Positions 1 to 8,500 of a stretch of DNA of 64,000 nucleotides are shown here, piece after piece (position 1 is the stretch's first letter; each line of letters opens with the position of its first letter). The notes beneath the pieces were generated by a model. That model ran no database searches. It was not told where the DNA came from and was given only the letters and a program-made list of their open reading frames with translations. The stretch is from an uncultured Rubrobacteraceae bacterium (lineage in GTDB: Bacteria > Actinomycetota > Rubrobacteria > Rubrobacterales > Rubrobacteraceae): positions 1 to 64,000 of the forward strand of contig CADCVH010000105.1 in assembly GCA_902806085.1 (NCBI GenBank). Direction: 5' to 3'. A program made the translations under genes and the position numbers.

Positions 1-477
1 CGCCAGGAACATGACGACTCCCACCGCGATGCCGGCCACCAGTTGCACGGCCGCGCCGGAGGCACCGCCGGCGAACCGCCCGGCGAGGTCATCCTCGCCC
101 CCGGACGTGGCCGCGTCCACCGTCACCAGCACGACGAGCAGGACCTCGATGAGCTTGTCGATGTGGCCCACGGCGTCGAGCACCCCCACGTAGAAATAGG
201 ACGCGATCGAGGCGACGGCTATCGAGATCAGCGCCACGCGCACGAAGGAGCGAACCCGCGCCAGCGCAGAGATGGGCAAGAGCAGGGCGGCGGCAAGGGT
301 CACGTACGCAAAGACGTTTCCTACGAACAGGAGCTGGTAGATCGGCAGCATCTCCCCGTTTCCCAGGAAACCCTCGATGAGAAACAGGTAGAGGTGGATG
401 CCGGCCGTGCCCAGAGCCAGGAGCGCTACCCCGATCCGAATGGGAAAGGTGACTACCCTGGTTGCGGTGTTGTCCAT
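1..477 (-). CDS. Partial polytopic membrane protein of unknown function (5' part)
   Basis: An open frame of 159 codons runs from an ATG at 477 to the window edge with no stop, so the C-terminus lies outside. It begins MDNTATRVVTFPIRIGVALL and shows about five hydrophobic stretches: residues 11-25, 34-40 with a polar GNGEMLP loop after it, 48-72, 80-97 and 108-120, and another at the edge. A GGAGGAG ribosome binding site lies just upstream. Charged loop SGGEDD near residue 125 suggests one soluble turn. I do not recognise the family; the hydrophobicity argues for an inner-membrane protein. It reads away from everything else to its right, with the degraded hydrolase upstream. Confidence 0.6.
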   Translation of the reverse strand, partial: MDNTATRVVTFPIRIGVALLALGTAGIHLYLFLIEGFLGNGEMLPIYQLLFVGNVFAYVTLAAALLLPISALARVRSFVRVALISIAVASIASYFYVGVLDAVGHIDKLIEVLLVVLVTVDAATSGGEDDLAGRFAGGASGAAVQLVAGIAVGVVMFLA

Positions 478-695
478 AACTCTCCTCCGTGCACGTCGGT
501 GCGGAGCGCTTACGCCGCCACGCATATATCCCATCACACGGATACTATCGTGCTACAAATCCCTAATCATTAAGTACGCATTAAATGTTGCTTGAGGCGA
601 GGAATCGACCCGGTCAGAACGTCTCCACAACGAGTTTCTTGGAACGCTTCGTCCCCCAGGCGGCACTCGCGCGACGGGTTTCGGGCGTGAGGAGA

Positions 696-1303
696 CTATG
701 TGTTGTCCCTTGGCCGTTCGAGTATGGCCCGCATGAGCCTCTCTCCCTGGGCCGTCCCGAAGATGGCCTGGGCGTGGGCGTCCCCCGGCAGGATGAGGGC
801 TTCGTTGCGGCTTCCGGGGGCCGTCTCGGCCATGCGGCGCACCTCTTCGGCCAGGCCTCACCCTAGCTGGCGACGAACAGCTTGGGGTATTCGCCCAACC
901 CAAAGACTTCGCCGGTGCCGGAGAGTAGGATCACCCCGTCGGCGAGCCCGGAGTTCTCTTCCGCCGCGCCCAGGATGCCGGTCGTCCTCGCGCTCGCCCC
1001 GATGAGGGTCACGTTACGGACGCCGCGCTCTTCCCTCAAGTACCCGGCGGCCTCCGCGACGCTCCGTGCGGAGGTATCCTCGACCGCCGGGGCCGCCACG
1101 CCGTTCCCGGCTAGTCGCTCCGCCTGTTCTCGTCAGCTCGCCGCGTCGTAGGCCGCCCCGTGCGCCAGCACCGCTCCCCGGTCCCCCTCGCCCCACAACA
1201 GAGCCTCGCCGCCCGCCACCTCCACGGGCTCTCGGGGAAGCCCGCGGCGCCCGGTCCATCCGAAGACCCGTTCCCCCGCCGGTCTGTCCCCCGGGCCTAT
1301 CAC
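696..1303 (-). pseudogene. Degraded alpha/beta hydrolase
   Basis: From a GTG at 1303 the minus strand reads VIGPGDRPAGERVFGWTG, continues through EVAGGEALLWGEGDRG and AVLAHGAAYDAAS, then meets TGA at 1133-1135 where a tryptophan is expected (next residues REQAERLAGNG). The frame continues through TLIGASARTTGILG, in which the nucleophile elbow normally reads GASAG, to YPKLFVAS and a TAG at 863-865. Just after this stop the frame shifts, and the C-terminal part reads AEEVRRMAETAPGSRNEAL followed by LPGDAHAQAIFG, ending at TAG 696-698. The reassembled protein is about 200 residues, the size of a small dienelactone-hydrolase-like enzyme. Two stops, one frameshift and a damaged elbow make this a pseudogene rather than a sequencing slip. 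Confidence 0.75.
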
Positions 1304-1430
1304 AGCAGGCCAAGAAGATTTTCGCGAGCGGCGCGGGCCACGGGAGACCCACCAACGGCTTTGTTCCCATCATGTTACCTCCGCGCGTCTCTACTCGGGA
1401 CCCGGACGATGGAGCGCAGTGTCGGGGTCG

Positions 1431-2576
1431 TCAGGGACCGGTGGGGCGTGTTTCGTGAACGATGCGCTTCTCCCGCAGCACCTTCTCGGCCTCCGCAAAG
1501 TAGTCGCGCACGTCGCCCTGGTCCCCGATCCAGCCGATGTACTCCTCGATACCCTGCATCAGGTCCACGCCCGGCTCGTAGCCGGCCGCGCGGGCGCGGG
1601 AGATGTCGGAGGTCAGGTGGCGCATCTCGCCCGGCCTGAACTCTCCCCGGGCGAGCGGTTCTATCCGAACACCCAGGGCTTCGGATACCATCTCGGCGAC
1701 CTCGCGGATCGTCGTCGCCCGGCCGCTGCCGACGTTGACCGGCAGGCCGTCGAGCGCGTCGCTCTCGGCGGCGAGCAGGTTGGCGCGGGCCACGTCGCCC
1801 ACGAAGCACAGGTCGCGGGTCTGCTCGCCGTCCTCGTAGAGCACGGGGGGCTGGCCATTGAGGAGGCGCGTCGCGAAGATCGCGATCACCCCCGTGTAGG
1901 GGTTGAAGATGGACTGGCGCGGCCCGTAGGTGCAGGAGTACCGGAGCGCAACGGTGGGGACGCCGGTCTGCCGCCCCCAGGCGAGGGCCAGCCGCTCCTG
2001 GTCGGACTTGGTGATCGCGTAGACCGTCTCGCCGCCCATCGGGGCCTCCTCGGGCGTGGGAACCGGGTCGGAAGGCTCCCCGCACACGGGACAGTGGACT
2101 GCGTAGTCGCCGGCGGCGAGCTGATCCGTGGGGCGGGTGTCGGGAAAGACGAGGCCGTGCCGCAGGCACTCTGCCGCGCCCTCGCGGTAGACTGCCTGCG
2201 AGGAGGCAACCACGACCTTCTCCACGGGCAGGTTCTCGTCGCGGATGGTCTCGAGCAAGCGGGCCGTGCCGAGGCTGTTGACCTCGACGTACTTGGAGAT
2301 CTCGGGCATGTAGCCGCCGTAGGCCGCCTGGTGGAAGACGACGCTCACGCCTTCGAGCGCCGAGTTGATAGCCTTCTGGTCGCGGACGTCGGCGTGGAGG
2401 AACTCGGCCTGTGTCGGTATCCAGGGCGGTCGGCCTTTGCGGTGGGTGTTCGGTTCGAGGTTGTCGAGGATGCGGACCCTGTAGCCCTGCCTGAGGAGCA
2501 GGTCCGAGAGGTGCGAGCCGATCAGGCCGGCCCCGCCGGTAACCAGGGCGCGCCTGCCGGGCGTACGTCGCGTCAT
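1431..2576 (-). CDS. Extended SDR nucleoside-sugar epimerase/dehydratase
   Basis: A 381-residue extended short-chain dehydrogenase. The NAD-binding GGAGLIG is at residues 14-20 and the catalytic YAITK at 186-190, with a preceding VASSQAVY segment supplying the serine. The family acts on nucleotide sugars such as UDP-glucose or dTDP-rhamnose. An unusual insert at 162-168, CPVCGEP, lies between the active-site strands and could bind a metal; a similar cysteine pair is, from memory, found in some bacterial dTDP-rhamnose 4-epimerases, so that activity is possible but not proven. ATG start at 2576; it is transcribed alone, ending next to the hydrolase pseudogene. Cytosolic; probably cell-surface polysaccharide precursor metabolism. 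Confidence 0.85.
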   Translation of the reverse strand: MTRRTPGRRALVTGGAGLIGSHLSDLLLRQGYRVRILDNLEPNTHRKGRPPWIPTQAEFLHADVRDQKAINSALEGVSVVFHQAAYGGYMPEISKYVEVNSLGTARLLETIRDENLPVEKVVVASSQAVYREGAAECLRHGLVFPDTRPTDQLAAGDYAVHCPVCGEPSDPVPTPEEAPMGGETVYAITKSDQERLALAWGRQTGVPTVALRYSCTYGPRQSIFNPYTGVIAIFATRLLNGQPPVLYEDGEQTRDLCFVGDVARANLLAAESDALDGLPVNVGSGRATTIREVAEMVSEALGVRIEPLARGEFRPGEMRHLTSDISRARAAGYEPGVDLMQGIEEYIGWIGDQGDVRDYFAEAEKVLREKRIVHETRPTGP

Positions 2577-2681
2577 CTCTCTCCGATGCCTCCCATTGGT
2601 AGCCTTGTACGGGCTCCGCGGTCTTTCGGATGCACGGTTCCTCTTACCGCCGCGCCACTCGCGGGCCGGGCCGTAATGTTC

Positions 2682-4097
2682 CTACCCAAGAATCACCGGC
2701 AGCGTTACCCCCAACCCGAGCACGAAGAGCCACAGCGCGGGCGCCGGGGTCCCTATCGGGCGCCGGCGGCGCTCCTCCCGGGCGGCGATGCGTGGGTCGA
2801 GTCGCAGCCAGTCGGCGTGGCGGCGCTTCAGCAAGAGGAACACGCAGGCCGTCGCGGCGCCGTAGATCAGGTGTCCGACAAGCGACGGCAGCCCGGTGGC
2901 CGCGGCCTCGGTGGTCCAGACAAACGGATGTCCGAGCAGGATCGGCAACAGGGTCAGGTTGCCGACAAACCACCAGGCCAGCCCGTACACCATGCCCCAG
3001 GCGATCCCCGATCCTAAATCGAAAGCTTCGCGGCCGAACAGCACACCGTAACTCATCCCGATGAGCGTGCTTATCCCCATGTGGACCACGAACCCGAGCA
3101 CCGGGGATGAGCCACCAACCAGGTTGGCTATCTGCGGTAGTGCACCGGTCGAGACCATCACCAGGCTGAACAGGAGTCCACCCACCAGGCTCGCCACCAC
3201 GCCCCGGCCCAGAGAGCGCAGCGTGTGCGTCCCCGGCCCCTCGACCTCGCGGTTGATCGGGTCCGAGTCGTGGAAGAACCCGACCCAGAGCTTGTCCAGC
3301 GCGGCGTAGACCAGGCCAAGCAGCAGGCCGTAGATCACGTGTCCTACCAGGGAGCCGAACAGCCCGCCGCCCTGTTGGTAAGACCAGTCGGGCGGGCCAC
3401 CCTGCAAGATGGGCAGTAGCGTCAGCGGCCCGAGAAACCACCAGAAGATGCCGTAGGCCAGCCCCCAGCCCAAAGACGACCCGAGGCCGCGCACGTCGCG
3501 CTGGAATAACGCGCCGAAGCTCGCGCCTATGGTGACCGCGATCCCGTAGTGAATCGTCGTGCCTACCATGGCCGAGTTGGAGTCGACCAGGCCAGCGATG
3601 ATCAGGAAGAAATCGACCTGCGCCATCCACCTGCCGAAGGCCCAGCCACCGACGATGCCGGCCACCCCGCCGACCACCAACGCCCGGGGTAGGCTGAAGG
3701 GAGCCTGCCCCGGCGGCGGGCGCAAGCCACCCAACGTCCCCAGCGTCACACCCAGCGGCATGCCGAAGAACAGCAGGTAGGCGACGAGATCGGGGAAGTG
3801 GTTGCGGGCCGTGTCGACCATGCCCATCGCAGAGGCCCCGCCGGCTACGCCTAGCAGCGGGAACAGGCCAGCGGGACCGGCCAGCCACAAAAGCAGCGCG
3901 TAACCGAGGCCCCAGAGCAGCCCCGCGCCCGGACTAACCGCCCGGCGCGCGACCAGCAGCGCGAAGAGCACGCCGTACAGCCCTCCGAGCACGACACCGC
4001 CCACGAGCGAGGCGAGGCCTATAGCCCAGAGCAACGCCCCACCCAAACACCCGACGGCGAGGCCGGTGCGTAGCCCGGTGGCGCGTGCGTAGCCCAT
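2682..4097 (-). CDS. Polytopic membrane protein with three internal repeats
   Basis: A 471-residue protein that is almost wholly hydrophobic, with a basic tail segment [12 protein letters not shown] at about 438-449 before a last span. It is built from three diverged copies of one module, roughly residues 12-125, 139-270 and 300-425. Copies two and three share GxxFGxLF, then WGxxYGxxWWFxGxLTLLPILxG, then LVGHxIYG; copy one keeps [24 protein letters not shown] and [12 protein letters not shown]. The same module forms the N-terminus of the flavoprotein encoded just upstream (4 bases apart), so the two are likely cotranscribed and may assemble together. No known family recognised; a membrane anchor, quinone-site or transport role is inference. 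Confidence 0.8.
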   Translation of the reverse strand: MGYARATGLRTGLAVGCLGGALLWAIGLASLVGGVVLGGLYGVLFALLVARRAVSPGAGLLWGLGYALLLWLAGPAGLFPLLGVAGGASAMGMVDTARNHFPDLVAYLLFFGMPLGVTLGTLGGLRPPPGQAPFSLPRALVVGGVAGIVGGWAFGRWMAQVDFFLIIAGLVDSNSAMVGTTIHYGIAVTIGASFGALFQRDVRGLGSSLGWGLAYGIFWWFLGPLTLLPILQGGPPDWSYQQGGGLFGSLVGHVIYGLLLGLVYAALDKLWVGFFHDSDPINREVEGPGTHTLRSLGRGVVASLVGGLLFSLVMVSTGALPQIANLVGGSSPVLGFVVHMGISTLIGMSYGVLFGREAFDLGSGIAWGMVYGLAWWFVGNLTLLPILLGHPFVWTTEAAATGLPSLVGHLIYGAATACVFLLLKRRHADWLRLDPRIAAREERRRRPIGTPAPALWLFVLGLGVTLPVILG

Positions 4098-4101
4098 CTC
4101 T

Positions 4102-5775
4102 CTAGTCGACCTCGATCGTCTGAACGATGTCGCGGGGGAAGAACAGCTCGATGTTCCAGTCCACGAACACGCGCACCTTGCGCTCCAGCCCGGGCAACTT
4201 GGAGAGGTAGATGGCCCTCCACATCATCCAGGCCAGCAGCCCGGAGAAGCGGAGGCCCTTGATCTCCGCGCACGCCGTGTGGTGGCCCACGACGGCCAGC
4301 GTCCCAAGCCCGCTGAAGTGGAACGCCCTGGGGGGCCGTCCGCGCACGCTGGCGTGGATGTTGTGCGCCAGCGTGTAGGCCTCGCGCAGCGCGAACTGGG
4401 CCGTCGGCGGGCAGGGCTTGCCCGTCTTCGCGTCCGTCACCGCCGCGCAGTCGCCCAGGGCCCACACGCCGGCGTGGTCCGGCACGGCCAGGTTTTCATC
4501 GACCGGCACCGCGCCCCGCTTGTCGAGCCCGACCGGCAGGTCCTTCAGGAGGGGGTTCGGCGTCGTGCCCGCCGTCCAGACAAGCGTCTCGGCCCGGATC
4601 TCCTCCCCCGAGTCGAGCACGACCACCCCGCGCCTGGCGTCGGCCACGCGGGTGTTCAGCTTGAACGTAACGCCCCTGGCGTCCATGCGCTCCAGGGCGT
4701 AGGCGGCCAGCGACTCGCTCAACTCCGGGAGGATGCGGTTGCGGGAGTGGAGCACCGTCACCCGCACCTCCTCCTTCGAGACGTTCGGGTAGAGGGCCAG
4801 CATGCCGCGCACGAAATCGTTCAGCCCGCCGGCAAGCTCCGCGCCCGCGAAGCCGCCGCCGGCCACCACGAAGTTCAGCATGGGACGTCTGATCTCCGGG
4901 TCCGTCTCGCGGTCGGCGCGCTCGAACATGTCGATGGTATGGTTGCGAATACGGATCGCATCCGCGAGCGTCTTGAAATCCAGCGCGTTCTTCCGAAGGC
5001 TGTCCATACCAAGGTAGTTAGAGACGGACCCCAGCGCCAGGACGAGGTGGTCGTACGAGATCTCGTCGTCCCCGGAAGAGCCGCCGTCCGATCGCAACAA
5101 CACCCGGCGACGTTCCAGGTCGATCGCGTCCACGCCCCCGCGCACGACGTTGGTACGGCGCAGGCTCGTGCGCAGCGGGCTGCTTATGTGCGTCGGCTCC
5201 AGGCTGCTCGTAGCCACCTCGGCGAGCATCGGCGTGAAGAGCAACGCGTTGGTGTCGCTCACCAGCGTGATCTCCACCGAGGGGTCGGGGCCAAACTCTT
5301 GCTCCAGGTGCTCGGCGGTCGTCACGCCCGCGAAGCCGCCGCCGAGGATCACGATACGCGTCTCGATCTCGCGCTTGAGTGGGGACCGGGTGCGCTCCGG
5401 ACCCAGCCACCGCAAGACCAGGTCCCCAAGTCCCTGGGCCAGCAACCCCAGAGCCGCACCGTACAGGACCCAGCCGACCAACGCCGGGAACAGGGCCAGC
5501 ATCCCGTCGGCCGTCCACTGCGGTCCCCGGCCCGCCAGCAGCGGCAACGAGATCACGCTTACCAACGTCCACAGCGGTACGCCAAGGGCCGCGGCGCTCA
5601 TGGCGCTGTCCACGTATGCGCGCTGCGCCGGACGGAAGGCCAGGGCATAGCCGATGCCCACCAGGGCCCCCAGCAGCAATCCCGTGGCGCCGCCGCCCAA
5701 CGTGGCCGCCAGGATCACGCCGCTCGCTGTCCCCGCCAGCAGGCCGATCACCGCACGCCGCACGTATCTGTTCAC
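4102..5775 (-). CDS. Membrane-anchored type II NADH dehydrogenase-like flavoprotein
   Basis: A 557-residue protein. Residues 1-125 are membrane-embedded; from about 135 on it is a standard NDH-2/sulfide-quinone reductase-like two-Rossmann flavoprotein: FAD-binding ILGGGFAG at about 143-150, NAD-binding [15 protein letters not shown] near 305, and the late FAD contact WALGDCA near 440 followed by [14 protein letters not shown]-2 enzymes pass electrons from NADH to quinone without pumping protons; normal members are about 400-450 residues and lack this N-terminal domain, which is homologous to the repeat of the downstream gene ([12 protein letters not shown] here, [12 protein letters not shown] there). 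Neighbours are a DoxX-like protein and a single-span peptide, suggesting a respiratory membrane complex. Confidence 0.88.
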   Translation of the reverse strand: MNRYVRRAVIGLLAGTASGVILAATLGGGATGLLLGALVGIGYALAFRPAQRAYVDSAMSAAALGVPLWTLVSVISLPLLAGRGPQWTADGMLALFPALVGWVLYGAALGLLAQGLGDLVLRWLGPERTRSPLKREIETRIVILGGGFAGVTTAEHLEQEFGPDPSVEITLVSDTNALLFTPMLAEVATSSLEPTHISSPLRTSLRRTNVVRGGVDAIDLERRRVLLRSDGGSSGDDEISYDHLVLALGSVSNYLGMDSLRKNALDFKTLADAIRIRNHTIDMFERADRETDPEIRRPMLNFVVAGGGFAGAELAGGLNDFVRGMLALYPNVSKEEVRVTVLHSRNRILPELSESLAAYALERMDARGVTFKLNTRVADARRGVVVLDSGEEIRAETLVWTAGTTPNPLLKDLPVGLDKRGAVPVDENLAVPDHAGVWALGDCAAVTDAKTGKPCPPTAQFALREAYTLAHNIHASVRGRPPRAFHFSGLGTLAVVGHHTACAEIKGLRFSGLLAWMMWRAIYLSKLPGLERKVRVFVDWNIELFFPRDIVQTIEVD

Positions 5776-5841
5776 GCTATCCCAGCTTCCCGGAGGCGCA
5801 GGTGCACCGGCCCGGTGTAGTTTCGGGGTGCTCCCGAGGCC

Positions 5842-6000
5842 CTACACACCCTCGCTGTTCTCGCCCTCTCGGCCTTGCCCGGCCTCTCCTCGAGTGCTCG
5901 TATCCGAGAGGTCGACCACGGCGACGATGACGATGGTGAACACGACCGCCGCGACTACCCCACCGAGCAGGACCAACAGGGCCACTATCTCGGGTGACAA
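5842..6000 (-). CDS. Small single-span membrane peptide (52 aa)
   Basis: A short frame not obvious from size alone: TTG start at 6000 preceded by a strong GGAGG site seven bases upstream (AGAGGAGGAGATCTAG). The peptide has one long hydrophobic helix (IVALLVLLGGVVAAVVFTIV then IVAVVDL) followed by an acidic, Gly/Glu-rich tail ending ENSEGV. It sits between the DoxX-like gene and the NDH-2-like gene on the same strand, so it looks like a small subunit or assembly peptide of that cluster. The function is inference from topology and context. Confidence 0.6.
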   Translation of the reverse strand: MSPEIVALLVLLGGVVAAVVFTIVIVAVVDLSDTSTRGEAGQGREGENSEGV

Positions 6001-6060
6001 CTAGATCTCCTCCTCTGCGCAGGGCACGACGGCCTTCCTGCGACGAGCACCCAGGCCATG

Positions 6061-6099
6061 CCACTCAAGTGAACCACTCAAGTGAACCACTCAAGTGAG
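6061..6099. repeat. Three tandem copies of a 13-bp unit covering a stop codon
   Basis: CCACTCAAGTGAA occurs at 6061-6073 and 6074-6086, and with one change (final G) at 6087-6099. The third copy contains the TGA stop of the DoxX-like gene (read on the minus strand). The unit is nearly self-complementary (CACT..AGTG). Confidence 0.95.
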
Positions 6100-6750
6100 C
6101 AACAGCAGCAGGCGTCCCACGCGGCTGCCACGTTCGCTCAGCGCCCTGAACCGGGGACGCAGCAGCCGGTCCAGGCCGAAGTAGCGTCCCGGCGCGATCC
6201 CGAACATGGCGACCGCGAGCAGCACGATCAGTATGTAGCTCCACTCCCACTCGTTCGGGGCGTTGGACAGCCCGATCATCAGCTGGCTGCCCATGCCGAT
6301 GGCGGCTAAAGCGCCCAGGCGGCTGAAGAACCCCAGGCACATGCTGAGGAAGATAAACGCTTCGGTGCTAAAGATCACGTACCCGAACCAGCGGATGTTG
6401 GGCTTTACGACGGTATCTATAAAAAAGCCGTTCAACTGCGTGGCCCACCCTATCGGGACGTACAACTCTGGACCGGGGTTCGCCCCTATGATGTCGGCCC
6501 TCAGCAGTCTGTTAGGGTCGCCAGCTATGGCGGACTCTTCCTCGATAAAGAAGCACAGCCCGCCTTTCGTAAAGTCGCTCCGGCACCCGAAGTCCGGCGG
6601 AACCTTCCACCAGAGCTGCGTAAAGAAGAGGTACCCGAGCCCGATGCTCGCTATCGCGATGGTGAACACGATGAGACCCCGTTCCAGACGCGACGACGAG
6701 TAGATGCCCTCCCTCGGCTCCTGCTTCTTTCCATAGTTCGTGTCGGCCAT
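6091..6750 (-). CDS. DoxX/DoxD-like membrane protein (possible quinone-reducing subunit)
   Basis: A 219-residue protein with a polar N-terminus (MADTNYGKKQEPREG), a first hydrophobic segment at about 26-46, a periplasm-like loop with cysteines (DFGCRSDFTKGGLCFF), and three further spans from about 118 to 185. The layout and the IGLSNAPNEWEWSYI segment fit the DoxX/thiosulfate-quinone oxidoreductase small-subunit superfamily, usually 130-200 residues. It is the first gene of a minus-strand run leading to the single-span peptide, the NDH-2-like enzyme and the repeat protein. The extended loop between span one and two is larger than in simple DoxX proteins. Family assignment is reasonable; substrate unknown. 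Confidence 0.7.
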   Translation of the reverse strand: MADTNYGKKQEPREGIYSSSRLERGLIVFTIAIASIGLGYLFFTQLWWKVPPDFGCRSDFTKGGLCFFIEEESAIAGDPNRLLRADIIGANPGPELYVPIGWATQLNGFFIDTVVKPNIRWFGYVIFSTEAFIFLSMCLGFFSRLGALAAIGMGSQLMIGLSNAPNEWEWSYILIVLLAVAMFGIAPGRYFGLDRLLRPRFRALSERGSRVGRLLLLLT

Positions 6751-6977
6751 CTCAATGCTCCTCTCGTCGGGGTGTCAAGGCCAGGGCGCCACGCCGGCAC
6801 GAATGCGGGTACACGACAACTGGTCTCTTCTTGCGATAGGCGCCGCGACCCCGGCAGATCACACCGCCACCGCCGCGCCTGCCTTCAGGCGCTGAAAGTC
6901 TCGACCTCAAACCCCACAAGCGGTGGGCATACGTTCGCCGGCCGGTTGCGTGCGGGTGTGGTCCTGGTGCCTCCCGT

Positions 6978-7724
6978 TTAGCAGCGATCGGGCTTCCTCT
7001 GTGGGTCTCCCATCGGTTCCCATGGTAGCGAAGGGGCGTGATGGGAGCGTGATGACGCTGTGATGTGCTGTCCCATGAGCCCGAGCGATTCGAGGGCCTC
7101 CCGGGTCGCCCGAAGGTCCGCGCGTTCGAGGGCCAGCGGTCGCAAGTGCTTGAGGTCTTCCACCACGTCGACGTCGAAGGTGGTCTCGAGCAGGCCCACC
7201 GACAGGCCCGAGAGCCGGGCGCGGGCCGTGATGCCGCCGAGCTCTGTACCCACGCTCATCGGCACGCCCTCAAACACGTCGTGGTAGCCGCGCATCCCGA
7301 TCAGGTAGTACCCCCCGTCGAAGGTTGGCCCGAAGACGAGGTCGTCGCTGTCGAGCCGACGGAAGGCCTCCTCCACGACCCCCGCGTCAAGGTGCGGCGA
7401 ATCCGAGGCGATCAGGACGGTCCGCTCCTCGCCGCGGCCCCTTGCCCCCCGAAACAGCTCCCTCTGGCGCTCGGCCAGATCCCCGTCTCCCTGGAAGAGG
7501 ACCCGCCCGGATTCACCGGTGACGGCGGATATCTCCGGCCACGCGTCGGGCGGCGTGACGTACCAGCCGGGCGGGAACGGGGAATCGGAGAAACGCGCGG
7601 AAAGATCCCGCAAAAAGGCCCGGTACAGGGCGATCGCCCGGTCGTGTCCGATGGTGCGGCCGAGCCGCGTCTTCGCGAACCCCACCCTGGGCGCCCGGGC
7701 GATCACGTACAGCGCGTCCCTCAC
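6978..7724 (-). CDS. TIGR04282/DUF2064-type glycosyltransferase
   Basis: A 248-residue protein, starting at a GTG (7724) that overlaps the stop of the upstream gene as GTGA; the open frame extends further upstream but that part is only the other gene's shadow. It begins RDALYVIARAPRVGFAKTRL, the nucleotide-sugar-binding start of the CofC/MobA-like DUF2064 family, with LIASDSPHLDAGVV near 125 and GPTFDGGYYLIGMRG near 150 as the other hallmark motifs. This family is often labelled arsenosugar biosynthesis glycosyltransferase, but only part of it has that role. Here it follows a GT2 and a radical SAM gene with overlapping reading frames, so it shares their pathway. Product unknown. Confidence 0.85.
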   Translation of the reverse strand: MRDALYVIARAPRVGFAKTRLGRTIGHDRAIALYRAFLRDLSARFSDSPFPPGWYVTPPDAWPEISAVTGESGRVLFQGDGDLAERQRELFRGARGRGEERTVLIASDSPHLDAGVVEEAFRRLDSDDLVFGPTFDGGYYLIGMRGYHDVFEGVPMSVGTELGGITARARLSGLSVGLLETTFDVDVVEDLKHLRPLALERADLRATREALESLGLMGQHITASSRSHHAPSLPWEPMGDPQRKPDRC

Positions 7725-8500
7725 CGGCCCGCCCCGGCCGTGGCCGTCTTGCCGGGCTTCCAGCGGGAGTAACGGAGTACCGTCGAGACGATGCGCCAGC
7801 CGACCTTGAGGCTTGCCACCAACGTATCGCCTACCTTCGAGACCCCGAGTCGCCGGTGGTACCGCACAGGCACCTCGCGGTAGCGGTAACCAGCCCTGGC
7901 GGACTTCACGATCATCTCGGACGGCCAACCGTAGGTCATCTCCCGCATGTCGAGCGCGAGCAAGTCCTCCCGGCGTATCGCCCGGAACGGTCCCACGTCG
8001 CTCACCCTGACCCCGTAAAGAGCGCGCATCAAGGAGGAGGCCAGACGGTTACCGAAGATTTGCTGCCAGGTCATCGAGCCCCGGGCCCGCGAGCCCAGGG
8101 CGCGGGACCCTACGACCAGATCCGCCTCCCCATCGAGAAGCGGCCCCAGCACCCGAGGGAGGTCGTCCGGATCGTCGGCGGCGTCTCCGTCGAGAAGAAC
8201 GACCACCTCGGCGTCCCGGGCCGCGAGGACCCCGGCGAGGCAAGCGTACCCGTAGCCGCGCCGCTCCTCGCGCACGACCCTCGCCCCGGCCCCGCGGGCG
8301 ATCTCCCCGGTCCCGTCGGCCGAGCCGTTGTCCACGACGATCACCTCCCCCGAGGCCAGGAGCGCCTGCCCGCGCAGGCCCTCGACCACCCGCGCTATGG
8401 AGAGCGCCTCGTCGAGGGCTGGGATGACGGCGGCGATGCGCGGTCCGGGACGCTGCCCGGAACCCCCCTCGTCTCCCGCGTGGCGGTCGGCGAGCGTCAC
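7721..8500 (-). CDS. Glycosyltransferase family 2 (DPM1-like)
   Basis: A 259-residue GT-A fold enzyme. Residues about 21-40 read RIAAVIPALDEALSIARVV, with VVDNGSADGTGEIA, then the metal-binding VVLLDGDAADDPDDLP and VVGSRALG, the order expected for dolichyl- or polyprenyl-phosphate sugar transferases of GT2. No transmembrane anchor is visible, so it acts at the membrane surface or in the cytosol. GTG start at 8500 overlaps the stop of the radical SAM gene (GTGA), and its own stop overlaps the next glycosyltransferase start, which implies translational coupling of all three. Acceptor not known. Confidence 0.88.
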   Translation of the reverse strand: MTLADRHAGDEGGSGQRPGPRIAAVIPALDEALSIARVVEGLRGQALLASGEVIVVDNGSADGTGEIARGAGARVVREERRGYGYACLAGVLAARDAEVVVLLDGDAADDPDDLPRVLGPLLDGEADLVVGSRALGSRARGSMTWQQIFGNRLASSLMRALYGVRVSDVGPFRAIRREDLLALDMREMTYGWPSEMIVKSARAGYRYREVPVRYHRRLGVSKVGDTLVASLKVGWRIVSTVLRYSRWKPGKTATAGAGR

